From assembly GCF_000004075.3 (NCBI RefSeq), contig NW_022279522.1:61171-125170 (forward strand): a stretch of 64,000 bases of DNA, written 5' to 3'. This document shows positions 49,432 through 62,800 of the stretch, piece by piece. Position 1 is the stretch's first letter; each line of letters opens with the position of its first letter. A program made the translations under genes and the position numbers. Source of the DNA: Cucumis sativus. Taxonomy: Eukaryota; Streptophyta; Magnoliopsida; Cucurbitales; Cucurbitaceae. The notes under the pieces were generated by a model. It was not told the origin of the DNA. It made no database searches and worked only from the letters and a program-made list of their open reading frames with translations.

Positions 49432-50584
49432 ATTTTTTGTCCTAAAACTCGTAGTTTGTAATCATATTATGTTCAACAAAGTTGTTATTGATAAATTAAA
49501 TATTATAATCTTAAATCCAAAAATCAAGTTCCAATGCTATTTTTTTAATAAACTTGAACTTTATGTGTAAACATAACGTGGATCAAGTTAGTATATAGCC
49601 TAAATAGTCCATAATATACGAATAAAGGTTGGGCGCCTTATTTAGATAAACTATGGATGCGGCCCACTTTGTAGTACAAACGAGGTGATCCTGAATCGTT
49701 CATGTAGAGACATGAAAGTTGGGGGCATCCTATGTAAAGTGTTTACATAAGACTGAACCATGAATTAGTCTTTTACGTTATAACACTGTTTACTATTCAA
49801 ACTGACTATCCCGATTATTGATGACCTAGGTAACTTAATCCTGAGTTAACTATGAACTCTTGTTCACACGAATTATCCTTAGGTCTGCATAGGTGAGGGC
49901 AGCTCATCAGTTGGCCCAATAAGCCTCCATTTCAAGGGTAGATCGGGTGGATAGCTGGAAACATAGGGTACAAGATGAAATTCACTCCTACCCACTTTAA
50001 GGTTAGTAGATAGGTTGTTTCTTAAGCACTGAATCCAAGTCTTGAACAATGGGGCCCACTCTCTCATTGATATGAGAGGGATTAAGTTTATAGGTTGAAC
50101 CTTAAACAATTGTTCAATAGTGGATTAGTGAGACTTAAGGAGCAAGATGTAATCTTGAGGGTAAAACGGTATTTTGCCCCAGCCAAGGTTACGAGCAACC
50201 TGTGAATGATTAACTTACTGATTATGATTTTATCAAATGGACAAAATATATCTATAGTGAGGGGAGTGCAACTACGGGACTTTAGTGGAATGACCCGTTA
50301 GTTAACGAATGTTAATTAACTGGGTCTAAGAGTTTAACTAGTTAATCTTGAATCGTTGGAGCCCATGATCTATAGGTCCATTAGGTTCCTCTGCTAGCTC
50401 ATATGGATTAAATTTAGAACAATGTGATGAAATAAGCCCAATTGTTCGAATTGGGAGAAGAAAGATAAATCAACAAATATAGTGATATAGTCGTCGATCT
50501 TCTAATTAGAAATAGAGCTTTGTGTTTTACATGCTATAAGTATGAATGCGGATTCATACTAAGAAGCTCGGAATTGATGGAATG

Positions 50585-50772
50585 GTCAAAAATTGTAAAA
50601 AGTAAAAATGTTGACTTTTGACTTTGAAAGTCAAACTTTGACCGACCTTATATTCAATGTGATTTGAATTTTGAAAAAGTGAATGCGGATTCATGCTCGG
50701 GAGGTTGGAATTAGTCAAGACGGACAAAATGCTAAAAAGTCAAAATATTGACTTTTGACTTGTAAAAGTCAA
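50585..50772. promoter_or_regulatory. W-box cluster within the LTR
   Basis: At least ten TTGAC/GTCAA cores occur in 188 bp on both strands: 50585, 50611, 50618, 50630, 50638, 50714, 50739, 50748, 50755 and 50768. They fall in two blocks that look like a diverged duplication, each reading TTGACTTTTGACTT. The cluster sits about 170-360 bp upstream of the LTR TATA box. WRKY factors bind such sites. Confidence 0.65.
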
Positions 50773-50941
50773 AGTTTGATTTGAATAATATAATGACCAT
50801 TTTACCCTTGGACTAAGTTAGTGGGATATGTGGCTATATGAGATGTAAACACCTAGCCACTAAGTTCCACTAATTGTTAGTGGAACATTAGGTGTTGAGA
50901 TTTGACAAATTAATTACATGCATTTTTGCATGTAATTAGAT

Positions 50942-50949
50942 TATAAATA
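50942..50949 (+). promoter_or_regulatory. LTR TATA box
   Basis: TATAAATA followed by a GGGG step and a pyrimidine-rich region, consistent with a retrotransposon promoter in the plus orientation. Confidence 0.6.
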
Positions 50950-51531
50950 GGGGTGTTTTCAAATGGTTGAAAACTTTTGACTTTTTTTATCATTCTCCAA
51001 TATCTCAACAATAAAAAAACTTCTACCTTCCAATTCCCTTTTATCTCCGTTACTTTCTACACCAAATTGGTCCACAACCCGGTTTTTTGTCCAGAGGATA
51101 GTAGTTGAATACTAGTGGTGGTCTCGGTTTGAATTGGTAAGGAGGAGGTATCAAAGTTTTTTGAAAGCTTCAAAGGTAATATTTCCTAAAACCCTAATTT
51201 GATTAGTTTATGGTTCATGTTAATTGTGACGATTAGGGTAGAAATTCGATTCTTTTTCCGTTGTGCATGTCTTAGTTCTATCAACAATTTTTTAAAGGAA
51301 ACGGAAAATTAGATGTACGATTTATCGTAATCGAGACTAAAATTGAGCAAACTTAGGTGTATATCCCATATTAACTAAAATTCATAGTTATTTATTTCTC
51401 ATTTATCTTTGGGTCTTTAACTCATATAGCCTAAATTGCTACTGATATTACATGAATGATCCAAATTACTAATAAATTTCATAAAAGTCCTAAATGGACT
51501 AGTATATTACATAAATGTAGGCTGAAATTAC

Positions 51532-51805
51532 TTTAATACCTATTTTTATTATTTAATTGATTTATAACAAATATCTAAATGGAAAAAAATGGGATATAGT
51601 TTTGGAAAGAAGTGGGCCCAAATTAATTTAATACAAATTTCTATTATTTAATTTAATTGATTTATAACAATATCTAGATGAGATACCGTATTGAAAATGA
51701 GTGTGTGCCCAAAATAATTTAATACAAATTTCTATTATTTAATTGATTTATAACAAATATCTAAATGGAAGAAATAGTGAGATACAATTTTGGAAAGAAT
51801 TCCTT
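51532..51805. repeat. Three diverged tandem units of about 90-100 bp
   Basis: Each unit contains TTTAATAC, CTATTATTTAATTGATTTATAACAA-like sequence (one copy has an extra TTTAA) and ATCTAAATGGA or a variant, followed by a purine-rich part. The first two also share GTGGGCCCAAA or a related GTGCCCAAA step. Confidence 0.8.
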
Positions 51806-53520
51806 CCACGAAAACTGTTGTCTACTCCTTTCCATCGTGGATTACTGTTTTACTTCGAAATTTTAGAGAGTTCGAGGTAAAAAACATTTGGTATATTATG
51901 TATATTTTAGATTATATTCAAAATATATGAAACATTTGATATATAGGTATATTTTAAATATTCGATTAAATAAGCAAACAAACGAAAATTTAGTTTTGAA
52001 TGTGATACATTATAGAGTTTATTAAGAATTCAACGTTGAAAAGAACGATCATCCTATCAAAATAATAATAGAACTATATGTCATATACTATTATTGTATA
52101 TAATATGAGGTATATATATACTAAAACATAGAACATAACTACCGTAGATTGCATATATATTAAAGTATAATGTAATCAAATACATTATATATATAAAAAA
52201 AAAAGTATGTATGATCATGTCGTTTACTACTGTTTTAGTAATATTTATTCTACAAACAACAAATTTAAACACAAAATTTGTAGGAATTATGTATAAGGTA
52301 TTACTGTATAATATGAGTATTATTGTATATAATATGAGGTATATACCAAATAACATATATATTCAGTGTATTTTATTAGTGAAAGGTTCTTATATCAATT
52401 TGTTTATGTTTTTTTATTTTATTTATATCTTATGTGGTAAATAATACATTATGTTTGAAATACTATTTTTATGTATTAAAGTTGTTTATGACTATATGAA
52501 CATGAATGAGAAATAATTATGATAAGTAATATAATATATGTCATTAAAACTATTTTATAGTAATGTGATGTTGAGAAAAACATTAGTTAGTGTTTTATAT
52601 GATATATATAATAAAACATCAACTAAAATATTATATCTCCAGAGTTAATAATAACTAATATAATGTAAATAAGATGTGATATATATAATAAATAACGTAT
52701 ACAAATGCCGACAATATTATAAAACTAGTATAATAATAAATAATATGTGATATATATTTCTAAAATCATATCAGAATAATATTAAAACGAGGGGTATATT
52801 GTTAATATATACGATATATACGCAAATGATATAATAAGAATGAACTAATCAGGTAGTTTTGTTGTTTAACTATTTAATTTTAAATAGGTAAAAGAACAAA
52901 TGACTTACTGTGGATTTTTATCGTAGCTTCAGGTGATGGAGATTGTGTGATGAAGAATTTACATGCGCCACTTGTTAAGATTTGCAGCTTACAGTTATGA
53001 GAAATTTGGATACAAATTGAGAAAACAATATAATAAAAAATTCGAATTTTATGATTGAATATCTAAAAGCTTCAAAAGATGGAGAATAATAGGTAAAAAT
53101 AGTTGTCGGTGATGAAAAAGAATAGGTATATTGTGACTATCGGACTAAGAAAAGAATTAGGTAAAAATATAATTTTGGAAAGAATATATAAATAGTTTAC
53201 TACAATTTAGAAAAAAATTATAAAAATTATAAAATATTTTAATTTATAATTAATTTAAAAGATACTTCAAATTTATACCATATTAATTAATTTAAGAAAG
53301 ATTTGAAATTCATATTAAATTAAAACCATTTAAAAAGATAATTTTTCAAATAATCTTATAAATATAATATGTCATTAATATTCATATTATATAATTAATA
53401 ATTAATGAAAGGTTATAATGGTTTGTAAAATATTATCTTTCATATTTTGTCTAAAACTTTCCTCTGTGGGTTTGTTTGCAATTTAGCCCTTTTTTTCAAA
53501 TATATTATCAACGACGGACT
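51806..53520. other. Extremely AT-rich spacer before FCA
   Basis: Dominated by TA-rich sequence. A motif of about 23 bp reading TATTGTATATAATATGAGGT plus TAT occurs at about 52093 and 52322. Overlapping ORFs on the two strands are low-complexity and not credible genes. Confidence 0.45.
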
Positions 53521-53599
53521 CAAAATACAGCCGAGATCGGAATAGGCTGCTAAAACAGCCCAATGGGTTTGATGGGCCTATTATTTACCTTCGGGCCCA

Positions 53600-53606
53600 T
53601 ATAAAT
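53600..53606 (+). promoter_or_regulatory. TATA box and GGGCC motifs of FCA
   Basis: TATAAAT at 53600-53606 lies directly after CGGGCCCA. A second TGGGCC is at about 53573. GGGCC-type site II elements are common in plant housekeeping promoters. The predicted start of transcription is near 53630, giving a leader of about 180 nt. Confidence 0.55.
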
Positions 53607-53810
53607 GATCGTTGTTTATTATTAAATGTACTTCTCTCCTCTATGTGACAGGGCGGGATTCCTCTTTTTGCTCCCGACTCTGACTCCATTTTCTCTTCTT
53701 CGCCTCGCTCAAAGATACCGACCGAGTGCTAAGATTTTGGAATTTCTCTTTCACCGTTCTCCAGCAGGACTTTACAAATTTTGGGTATTCGCCTTCTCAC
53801 TTCCGCAAAG

Positions 53811-53813
53811 CTG
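53811..53813 (+). promoter_or_regulatory. CUG start codon of FCA
   Basis: CTG precedes GATAGGCACAGAGG (DRHRG), exactly where the conserved FCA N-terminus begins. Context is favourable, with A at -3 and G at +4. No in-frame ATG lies nearby upstream. FCA translation from CUG is established in Arabidopsis. Confidence 0.8.
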
Positions 53814-56800
53814 GATAGGCACAGAGGAGACCGCTATGGCCCCGACCAAGATTCCCACCCTTTCGTCACTCTGCAGCTCCTTCTCGCTTCTCGGACTCCC
53901 CGTGAACCACCACGACACTCGACGGAGTCCCAGCAACTTCCGTGGTGGCGTTGCTGGAGCTAACCGTCGCCCTTTCGACAGCCTCCTCGATACTCTACTC
54001 CCCCTGCTGCTGGGTTTCGCCCGATGGGAACTGCCGGGGGATTCCGTCCAATTCCTGGTCCTGGGGATGGTGGTTTTGGGTCCGGTTTCCAACCGCCACC
54101 TGTTGTTGGACAGAAACGGGGTTACCCTTTTGCCGGCCGTGGAAGTTCTCCAGGTTAGGTTAGATTTTGTGGATTAATTCAATTTCTGTTTCTTTTATTT
54201 CGTTTATTGATAAGAACATTAGGTAATTTTTTTGCAGTTATTTTTCACGCAACTTTTCGCTTCGTTGATTCTAAATGATTTTTGTGCTTACTTCACCCTT
54301 TCGGGCTTTTTTTGAGAGATTATTAAAACTCTATACAATGTCTGAATTATGTTCTTAAAAAAATGAACTTTATTGTTAATGTGAAGTTATATCGATTACT
54401 TTGATCATAATTAGCTCCCGTCAGAAGGGGAAAAAACAAAAAAAAGCTTATGGTAACCGTTAGGCATCAATTTGGGGTGGATAGTCTTCTAAAGTCTATT
54501 AATGTTTTCTCATTTTCTAGTGATCGTAATTCCACTTTTTATGAGAGGCATTGACCTTTCAGTGTGCTGTCATTTTAGTTATTGAGTGATGAACATTTTG
54601 GTGTAAAGATATACTGGGTATAGAAAGCGATAATCTTTCTTTCTTTAGGGTAAAATGGGAAACAACCCTTTAATGCACTCCTTCTGTATCTTTGGCTATT
54701 TCATTCATCAATGAAATTGTTTTCTAACCCAAAAAAGACAATGTTAACGTATATTGAGAAGAAACACTTACTCTCCTTTCAGTGTGATCAATGTGTGAGA
54801 TATATTTTTTGTGTAGTTCTCATGTATTTCAGGCAGCACTTAGCTTGCAGCTTGCTAATTTCGTCATCTTCTATCTTCAGATCATTCCGATGGAAGCAAT
54901 TTTGCCAAGCTATTTGTTGGATCGGTTCCAAGGACAGCCACGGAAGAAATTGTAAGTCTTAAGTATTCATTAAGTTGTTGAAAATCCTCAAAGTCGGTCC
55001 TCCACTTGTTCACACTGTATTAACAAAATTGAAGCTAGGCATGTCTAAATTCTTTTATGTTATGAGAAACTCTAGGTTTGTGGGATTTCTTATAGAGATG
55101 AAATGCTTTCACATTCTTTTACTTGTATTATAGAATGGGCTCTTGGTGAGTTGGGAGGTTTAAGGAATGGCAGGCATCGAAGCATTATTGTTGCATGACA
55201 TTCCTATTGGTTCTCTTGTTTTGAGGTGGTGAGAGATTAGGATCATACAAATTGGTGTTTCTCGGAATGTACTTTTAATAAGTTTGAAATTATGCATGGT
55301 TTGTTCATGGGTGGAATATGTTGAAGACTTAAGTCAAGTGGGCCCAATAGGGTAAATCTTACAATTTCTATATTTCTCATAGGATCGCCTTTGTTAGGAA
55401 AGAGAGAAACATAATTGTTTCTCTTGTTATGGAGGAATGAGGACACTGTCCTTGTTTTCCAAGGATATACACATGTATCAAGAGAGAGAGAGAGATCCTC
55501 CTGCTTTATGAGGTTCCCTATTAACACTTCAATGCTGATGGTCTTGAGCGGTAGTCCATTTATATATAGGATAGGGAGTTGTAGAGGACCATTTCACATT
55601 GGAAGAGATAAGGAGGGCAAAGTATTGGTTTTGGGGCTCTATTGCTGTAGATCTTGATGATTAATTTATGGTCCTGGTCCCTTCCCTGCATCCCTTCTCT
55701 TCTGGATATTAGAATGCTATGAAATTGGACTTCCTCAAGGTGTTAGGTTGGTTCCATAAGAAGGTATTATGACATTATCGATGTGAAACTTAATGTTACT
55801 TACAACTGTTGGGACACAAGCATGGCTGCTGGCAAATTGGCAATTAAAGAAAGTTAAGGAAAGCTACATCCAAGTGCTTATCTTATTTTTTTCTATCAAA
55901 TAATTTTTCCATTTGATTGTTCGTATACTTTTTAATAGAGTTTGTATCTCATAATTTCAACTACAGAATGGTCTTATCTGACTAATTTATTGAGCTTTCC
56001 TCCCTTTCATTTGTTGTTCAAAGGGTTCATTGAAAGGTGTCTCACACCCTCTATTTTGGATATAAGTCCTTTGTGGCTAGCAATGTTTTGTGACCATGGA
56101 TATATGGTTTGCGAGAAATAGGTTGGATTATAGGGAGTGAGGGAACTTGGAAAAAGATGTTTAGCTCACTTCAATCCCAAGTTTTTATTCCGTGCGACCA
56201 ATTATTTATGTTGTCACCCTTAGATCACTAACTCCTGGAGCCAGTGTAATTTTGGGGGCTTCAATTAGTTGCTTTGGCATGTAGATGGATTTCTTTGATT
56301 TTTTTATTTTTTGCATGGCCCACATATTCTTTCATTTTTTTTCAATGAAAGTTGTTATTTAAATTAAAAAAGTAGATGGATTTCTTAGATAAACTTTGCT
56401 TATTTGATACCAGATTCGTCCATTGTTTGAAGAACATGGAAATGTGATTGAAGTAGCTTTGATAAAGGATAAGAGAACAGGCCAACAACAAGGTAAGCAT
56501 AACTTTCTATTTTGTATGAATCACTTTTGGTTCATACGCATGTGATTTCAGGTTTTGAGAGGCTCGAGGAAATCGTGAGCTCGTCTCAGTTTGTTTTTGC
56601 AACAAGTTTGGTGCTTGTTGGTTTTCGTTGCGATCCTAACTTTTTGACCACCATGCCAAACAAGAAGAAGACAAGGCATGTAAACCTGCTATAATATCAA
56701 GTTTTGTATGGCAGTGGAGCACAAAAGACCGTGCCTTGGCTGACTAGCTGCAGCAATGAAGGATATAACCCTTTTTTGTTTTCCTTTTGTAATGGGAGTT

Positions 56801-59800
56801 TCTGCTGCCAGCAGTTTGGGTTTTCTTATGTCAGGATTTATAGTGACAAATGTACAGAATTATTAATTTAGAAAATACACGTTTTTTTATAAAAAAATTA
56901 TGTTCATATATAATGTAAGTTTGGAAGATATGAATGTGTGTGAGTGTGTGCTTCTTCTTTTCTTTTCTTTTTTAACCCCTTTTTAGTTGTGGTGAATGTT
57001 GTTTTTTTCTAAATGGTTTCAAACGTTGGATTGTTATTGGTGTGGAATGTAAAATGGTGATGGGTATGAAGTTGAATCTCCTAGTGGCTTGCGATGGATT
57101 TCGTACAGTGTATATATGGATGGATAGTTGGTAACTGATAGTTTACTTTTGTGATATCCATAGAATGAATGGATGAGTGTCGAGATTTTCGGGCTGCTTG
57201 TATGTTTCTCTGAGTAGGTTAAGTTTATTGTGGTATGGAGCACATAGATTGGTTTGTGGCCTTGTTGATCATGTTTTTCATTTTTATCCTTCAAATGAAA
57301 GAAGACCCATCATGTCTGATGATAGATGTGGTTTTGTAACAAATTATGTTGTCTCAAGCCAGACTCTTCAGGAGTTCTGCTGCGACATGAAACTCTGCCT
57401 TTTTGACCACTTGACCATCCTCTTTTTCCCCACATTTATCTAGTGATGTTTTAAAATTCCTTTTGTATCTTTGCTGTAGCCTGTAAAAGGAACACTTAGC
57501 TCCACTGTTAACTTGTATCTTTTGCTTGTACCCCGTGTTCGTGATTAATTTTATCTGGCTTGCTATTTTTTCATGAATTATGAATTTATGAAAACATTAT
57601 AGTGTTCAGCACTGATGTTTATCTTCTGTTGTTTGAAGTCTTGATCTTCTCTCCTTCTTGCAGAAGGAGATCCTGTGTGTTGGTTGTGATGTTTGATGAT
57701 GCTTTTCTCCAGTCCATACAAATATTATTATTATCATGAACACTACCTTATATCAATGTTGCATTGTGGCAGCTGCAGGATAAATCCTCAAACCTTTTTC
57801 TTTCTGGAAACAAACAATTTGTAGAACGTATGAAATATTAAGTTCATAGGCGTAGACCATAGGAGTTACGGAACTTTCTTTTGGGGCTTGGATAATTAGT
57901 ATAGCCTCACTGTAGAATTAGTTTGAGTAACACGATGCTGCTGTCAATGCAATCATGTTGAGTTTCTGAGGATATGTCCTTCAATCTACCTAAAGGCACT
58001 GGTGACTGGCGTGCTAAGTGACATTTCTTTTGTTATATATCCCGTGTCAAGTATAGATTTCAATACTTCTGTTGGATGGATACTTGCTGAAGTCCCTGAA
58101 TTTACACGTTTGGAGCTTCACTCTAACTTGGATGATAGTGTGTCTTCCTATTCAAGTTCTCTGCTTTAGATTGTAGGAGGCAGTATAAGGTCGTTATCAA
58201 ACCTTTTGGAATTTTATTATGTAAAAATTTTGATACGGTAGAATAATGTAGTTGAGGTGGTTTCTGATGGCTTTACTTAACGTATTTCATGGCTGCATGT
58301 AGTCAGTAATCAATATGTACTTTTCTGTGGTTAAATTGCAGCAAGTTCTCGTTTTATTGATTGAGTGAATGTGTTGTTTAATAGATGAAGCTTTCCTTGC
58401 TTGTTGGACCACTTTGTTGTATTCTTTGTTGGAAGGTGGGGTGACACTTGGATCATATCGCCTGCCATTGTGAGTTTGCAAGAGCTATGTGGGATTTTTT
58501 CTTTCAGACGTTTGGGTTCTCACTTGCTCGACATAGGGGTTCTAATGATTTGAAGGGGGAGTTTCCCCTCCATCTGCATTTTCGTGTTTTTATGGATGAA
58601 CGTGTGTGTTGTTTTCTGGGTTTTGTGGGGAGCATAATAATAGGTTGTTTGGGGTTAGAGAGGTGATCTTTTGTGGGTTGGTCTCTTGTTAGATATCATG
58701 TTTCTCTTTGGGTTGTGGTTTCGAAGTCTTTTTGTAACTCCTCTATAGGCTCTATTTTGTATAGTTGGAGTCCTTTCTTTTAGGGCTTTTCTTTTGGTGG
58801 GTTTTTTTTTTGTATGCCCCTATATTTTCTCAATTTTATCTCGGTGAAAGTTGTTTCTATAAAAGAAAATTATAGGATAGTAGGCTGTTTGATGTCTTTA
58901 TTATTACTAGCTTAGCTTGCTAAATTAAAGTTTTTAGGACTGGAATATGATATTTTCTTCAAGTTTGTAAATGAGACATTCTCTAGCTAACGGAAGACGG
59001 ATATTTATGAAATGGAATGGTAAAAGAATTTATCAATGACATTTAAATATAGAGCTTGTGGCTTCTTTCTACCATTATAATCATTGGTATCGAATGGTGG
59101 TTGTGGTGGGGGTGCTGATGGATGAAGACAACAATCAATCATATGATTATTTAGGCTGTCATAATGTGCATGTCAGTGTTTTTACTAGCTTATTCTGAAT
59201 GCTTGATGCTGAGAACTTCTTGATAGCTGGCTTTTCCAACATTTGAACTCTTCCCAGTCTTTTAGTTTCTGTTTCACATAAGATGGTTAATCAGTGGATT
59301 TCAATTCCTTGACATTTACATATAGAACCTTACGTGGATGTCTGCTATAGTTTATCTCTACAGTTGTTCTATTTGGATTGAATGAATGGAATTAAAGTTG
59401 TGTACTTATATTCTCTGGATGGTTTTAACTGGCTTTTTATCTTTATGAAAGCTGTGGGGTTCTTGGTGTTCTTTACCTACTTCTCCCTGTGTGTTTGTAG
59501 ATCGCAGTTTGTAACCAACATGACCATCAACATCTATAGATATTAATTTTCCTTCTCCATTTGTGTGTGTGTGTTTGTATCCCTTTCTATTACATTTTCA
59601 TGATTTTGTAGTAGGCATATTTTTTATAATGGAACTGCAAAGTCGGCCTTTCTGTAGACTATAATGAAATGATAAATGTGGGTGTAGCACCTAATTTTAC
59701 ATGCGACTGTGTTATTACCTCTTCATTTGCCTCGTTATCGTTATATGTAGATGTCTGTTTACCTATCTGTTCACACATAAATGTTATTCCATTATTTAAA

Positions 59801-62800
59801 AGTTGTGATTCAACGTAGCCCAATCAGAATAGCCTTTACTCATGCAGGATGTTGTTTTGTAAAATATACTACCTCAGAAGAAGCTGATAGAGCAATTAGG
59901 AACCTGCACAATCAACATACCCTTCCTGGGGTGAGTTTCTTTTCCCCCAAATATTATTGATATATACCTTGTGTGCAATGCTACTATATGTCTTAAATAT
60001 GTTTACAGGGAGTGGGCCCGATTCAAGTTAGATATGCTGATGGTGAGCGAGAGCGCCTTGGTAATTGACTCTTCTGGCTTGTCTCTTATTTATTAACCTT
60101 CATCAATCCTCACCATCTTCTTTTTTCTTCTTTTCCCCTCATTTTTTTGTGCGATAGGATGTGGGAAGGGGTTAGAGACAGTACTAAGCTTTGTTATTTT
60201 TTAACATTTTGTTGTTACATCTAAGAAATTCAATTTTGAGAATGACAAACAGAAGTTAGACTAAGATGTGAATTTCAATCTGAACATAACGTGATTGAAG
60301 TATAATGCGAGATAGTTTATTTGGTGGAACTTATCTCTAATACTTAGTATGCGTTTGGGGAAAGGACTATGATAGGCTGTGTTATGATAGTATGCATTTG
60401 AGAGAAGGACTATGATAGGTAGTGTTATGATAGTATGTGTTTGGGGGAGGATTGGAGGAGTGAGAAGGATTGGGGAAAAAGTGGAATAGTGAAAAAGAGA
60501 GAAAGGAAGGATTATGGAAAACCTACCCTAGGTTTTCCATAATCCTTCCCCCAAACGTAACCCACTCCCCTCCCCATAGTCCTAGGGCCAAACGCCCCTT
60601 AGCTTTTATTTTTATGAGTGTGAATGAAAAGCTTAAAGAATGATTTAATGGTTCTGGAATTAGGCACACCGACATTCCAAGTCAGGAGAAAGTTGAATCG
60701 GTCTGCTATAAAAATTTCCTTTGATCATTTAATTCATTTTTTGCCATACTTAATTTCTGCAGGTGCAGTTGAGTACAAATTGTTTGTTGGTTCACTAAAT
60801 AAACAAGCTTCAGAAAAAGAAGTCAAGGAAGTATGTCATAACTGTCTGGCTATACCCTTTTTCCCCGATATTACTGTCACATGTTTCTCTTTTTTGAGCC
60901 ATCAAATAAATTATGAAGTTTGCTATCTGAGTGGAAGTTTATTTTCTTCGCATATTGTCACTTGGTTTTTGGTTGTGGTGGTGTGTATGCCTTGGTCATC
61001 TTAGTGCTTCTGCATGGAGTAAGATCTTGTGGGTTACTTCCAGTAGTTCAAGACATTAATCAATATTTTTAATTACAGATCTTTTCTCCCTATGGAGTAG
61101 TTGAAGATGTTTATCTAATGCGGGATGAAATGAAACAGAGTCGTGGTATGCTTTTCAAATTTATTTGATCTTGTTTTAAGTGTTACTTTGACAATTAGAT
61201 ATTAATATGAATTTTTGGTCCCTGTTTTTTGTAATGTGGAGAGTGTATGTTGTTAAATGTAAATTATTTAGATGTTGATGCTCTGTTGGCTAGAATTCTT
61301 CATTATTTTATATTGGAAGGAGTCATAGACGCTTCGTGCTTAAAATGAATGGATGACTCTCAACTTTGATTCAACGTTTATCAATATGGAAATCTAGGAA
61401 TTGATTAGTCTCCACTTCCGCAATAACTCTAGTGGAGAAGAAGCGATGGCCATGGGAGACCAACTTTGGCTACTCCATCAGATCGTCAATAACTAACAGA
61501 ATCTAGGAATTTGATTAAAGGTTTTGTCTGACAAAATTCTAAGAGAGAAGATAAGGGAGGATTAAAAATTAGCTTAGATCTACTAATGTGAGATGAAATA
61601 AGAAAACAAGTCTCAATATCTTTTATGATACCATTTGTTTATTTTTTACTATTATATTTATTTTTATTATTTTAAACGGAAACTTGTAGAGTGTCTTCCA
61701 ATGTCAGTGCAAGATGGATCTTTGGAGTCAAAAGTTGAGAAAATAGAATGTAGTTAATTGAACTGAATAAATTTGCGTCCAGTGGTGGCAATATGATATT
61801 ATACTATTCTACTTTGCCCATCTTCAGCTATTCACTGCTATGCTAGGCTGTTCAACTATTAGATTCAAAATTTATCATCACGTCATTATTCCTATTGCTA
61901 CCATTATTTGGTTTTCAGTATATTTCTAATCATGCAATTTAGGGTGTGGATTTGTGAAGTATTCACATAGGGACATGGCACTGGCGGCTATAAATGCTCT
62001 TAATGGAATTTTTACAATGAGAGTAAGTCTATGTTCTTGAGTTCATGGTATTTCTTTTTGTTCTGCACACTATTTACTACCAAAGCCTATTACTTAATGA
62101 ATCTCCTTAACTACAATTAGGGTTGTGATCAACCATTAAGTGTCCGCTTTGCTGACCCAAAGAAGCCCAGACCTGGAGATTCAAGGTTTGATATCATGTA
62201 GCTTTATGATCAAATTTTGAAATTGAAATAGATTCTTTGAAGGATTTTCTCCTTTATTTTCTTCTTTTAACATCTTATTTGACACCCTTAACTTCACTTC
62301 ATGTATTCTCCCTCTCTCCCTCTTCTTCTTCCTCTTTCTCTCTGTCTCTTTTCTCTCTCTCTCAATAAAAAAGTCAATCACTAAAAGCCCTTATAACTTG
62401 AGGATCTTGCTTTTTCAGGGGCACTCCTGCATTTGGAGGTCCAGGCTTTGGCTCTCGCTTTCAACCACCTGGGCCAAGGTAAAATTCACTGTGGAAGATA
62501 CCCATTGTCTTTAGTTCGCGAGGGTTTGCATGAAGTTGCTTGATATTTCTTATAAAAATAAAAAAAAAAGAAAAAGTAAATCCAATCACCAAATTTCATT
62601 GCAAATGAGAAAAACAAAAGGTGGGCAATCCTCTAGTAGGGAATAAAAACATTCTCCAACTGGCATTCACCAGAAGTAATCATAGTTGGAAAATGGTTTT
62701 AAAAGGGAGCTCCAGTTAGGGGCCACAAATCTGGCAACCTACCAAACATCTTCCTAAATGGCAGGTTTCTTCCCAAAAAAACTTCCCACAGAAAAGCCAC

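Larger units (their letters stand above)
49438..51286 (+). mobile_element. Candidate solo LTR
   Basis: About 1.85 kb begins TGTCCTAAAACTC and ends TCAACA, flanked on both sides by ATTTTT (49432-49437 and 51287-51292). It is less AT-biased than its surroundings and carries a TATA box (50942-50949) followed by a pyrimidine-rich leader, as expected for U3-R-U5. No primer-binding site, gag or pol follows, hence solo LTR. The flanking duplication is low-complexity, so the exact ends are tentative. Confidence 0.6.

Noticed and set aside
52081-52444. Opposing ORFs of 91 and 77 codons
   Set aside because: They lie in extremely AT-rich DNA with repeated TATAATATGAGG-like sequence, and the translations are low-complexity I/Y/N.
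53626-54177. 183-codon ORF as an alternative start of the FCA gene
   Set aside because: Its frame is not that of DRHRGDRYG, and its ATG lies at or upstream of the start of transcription predicted from the TATA box.
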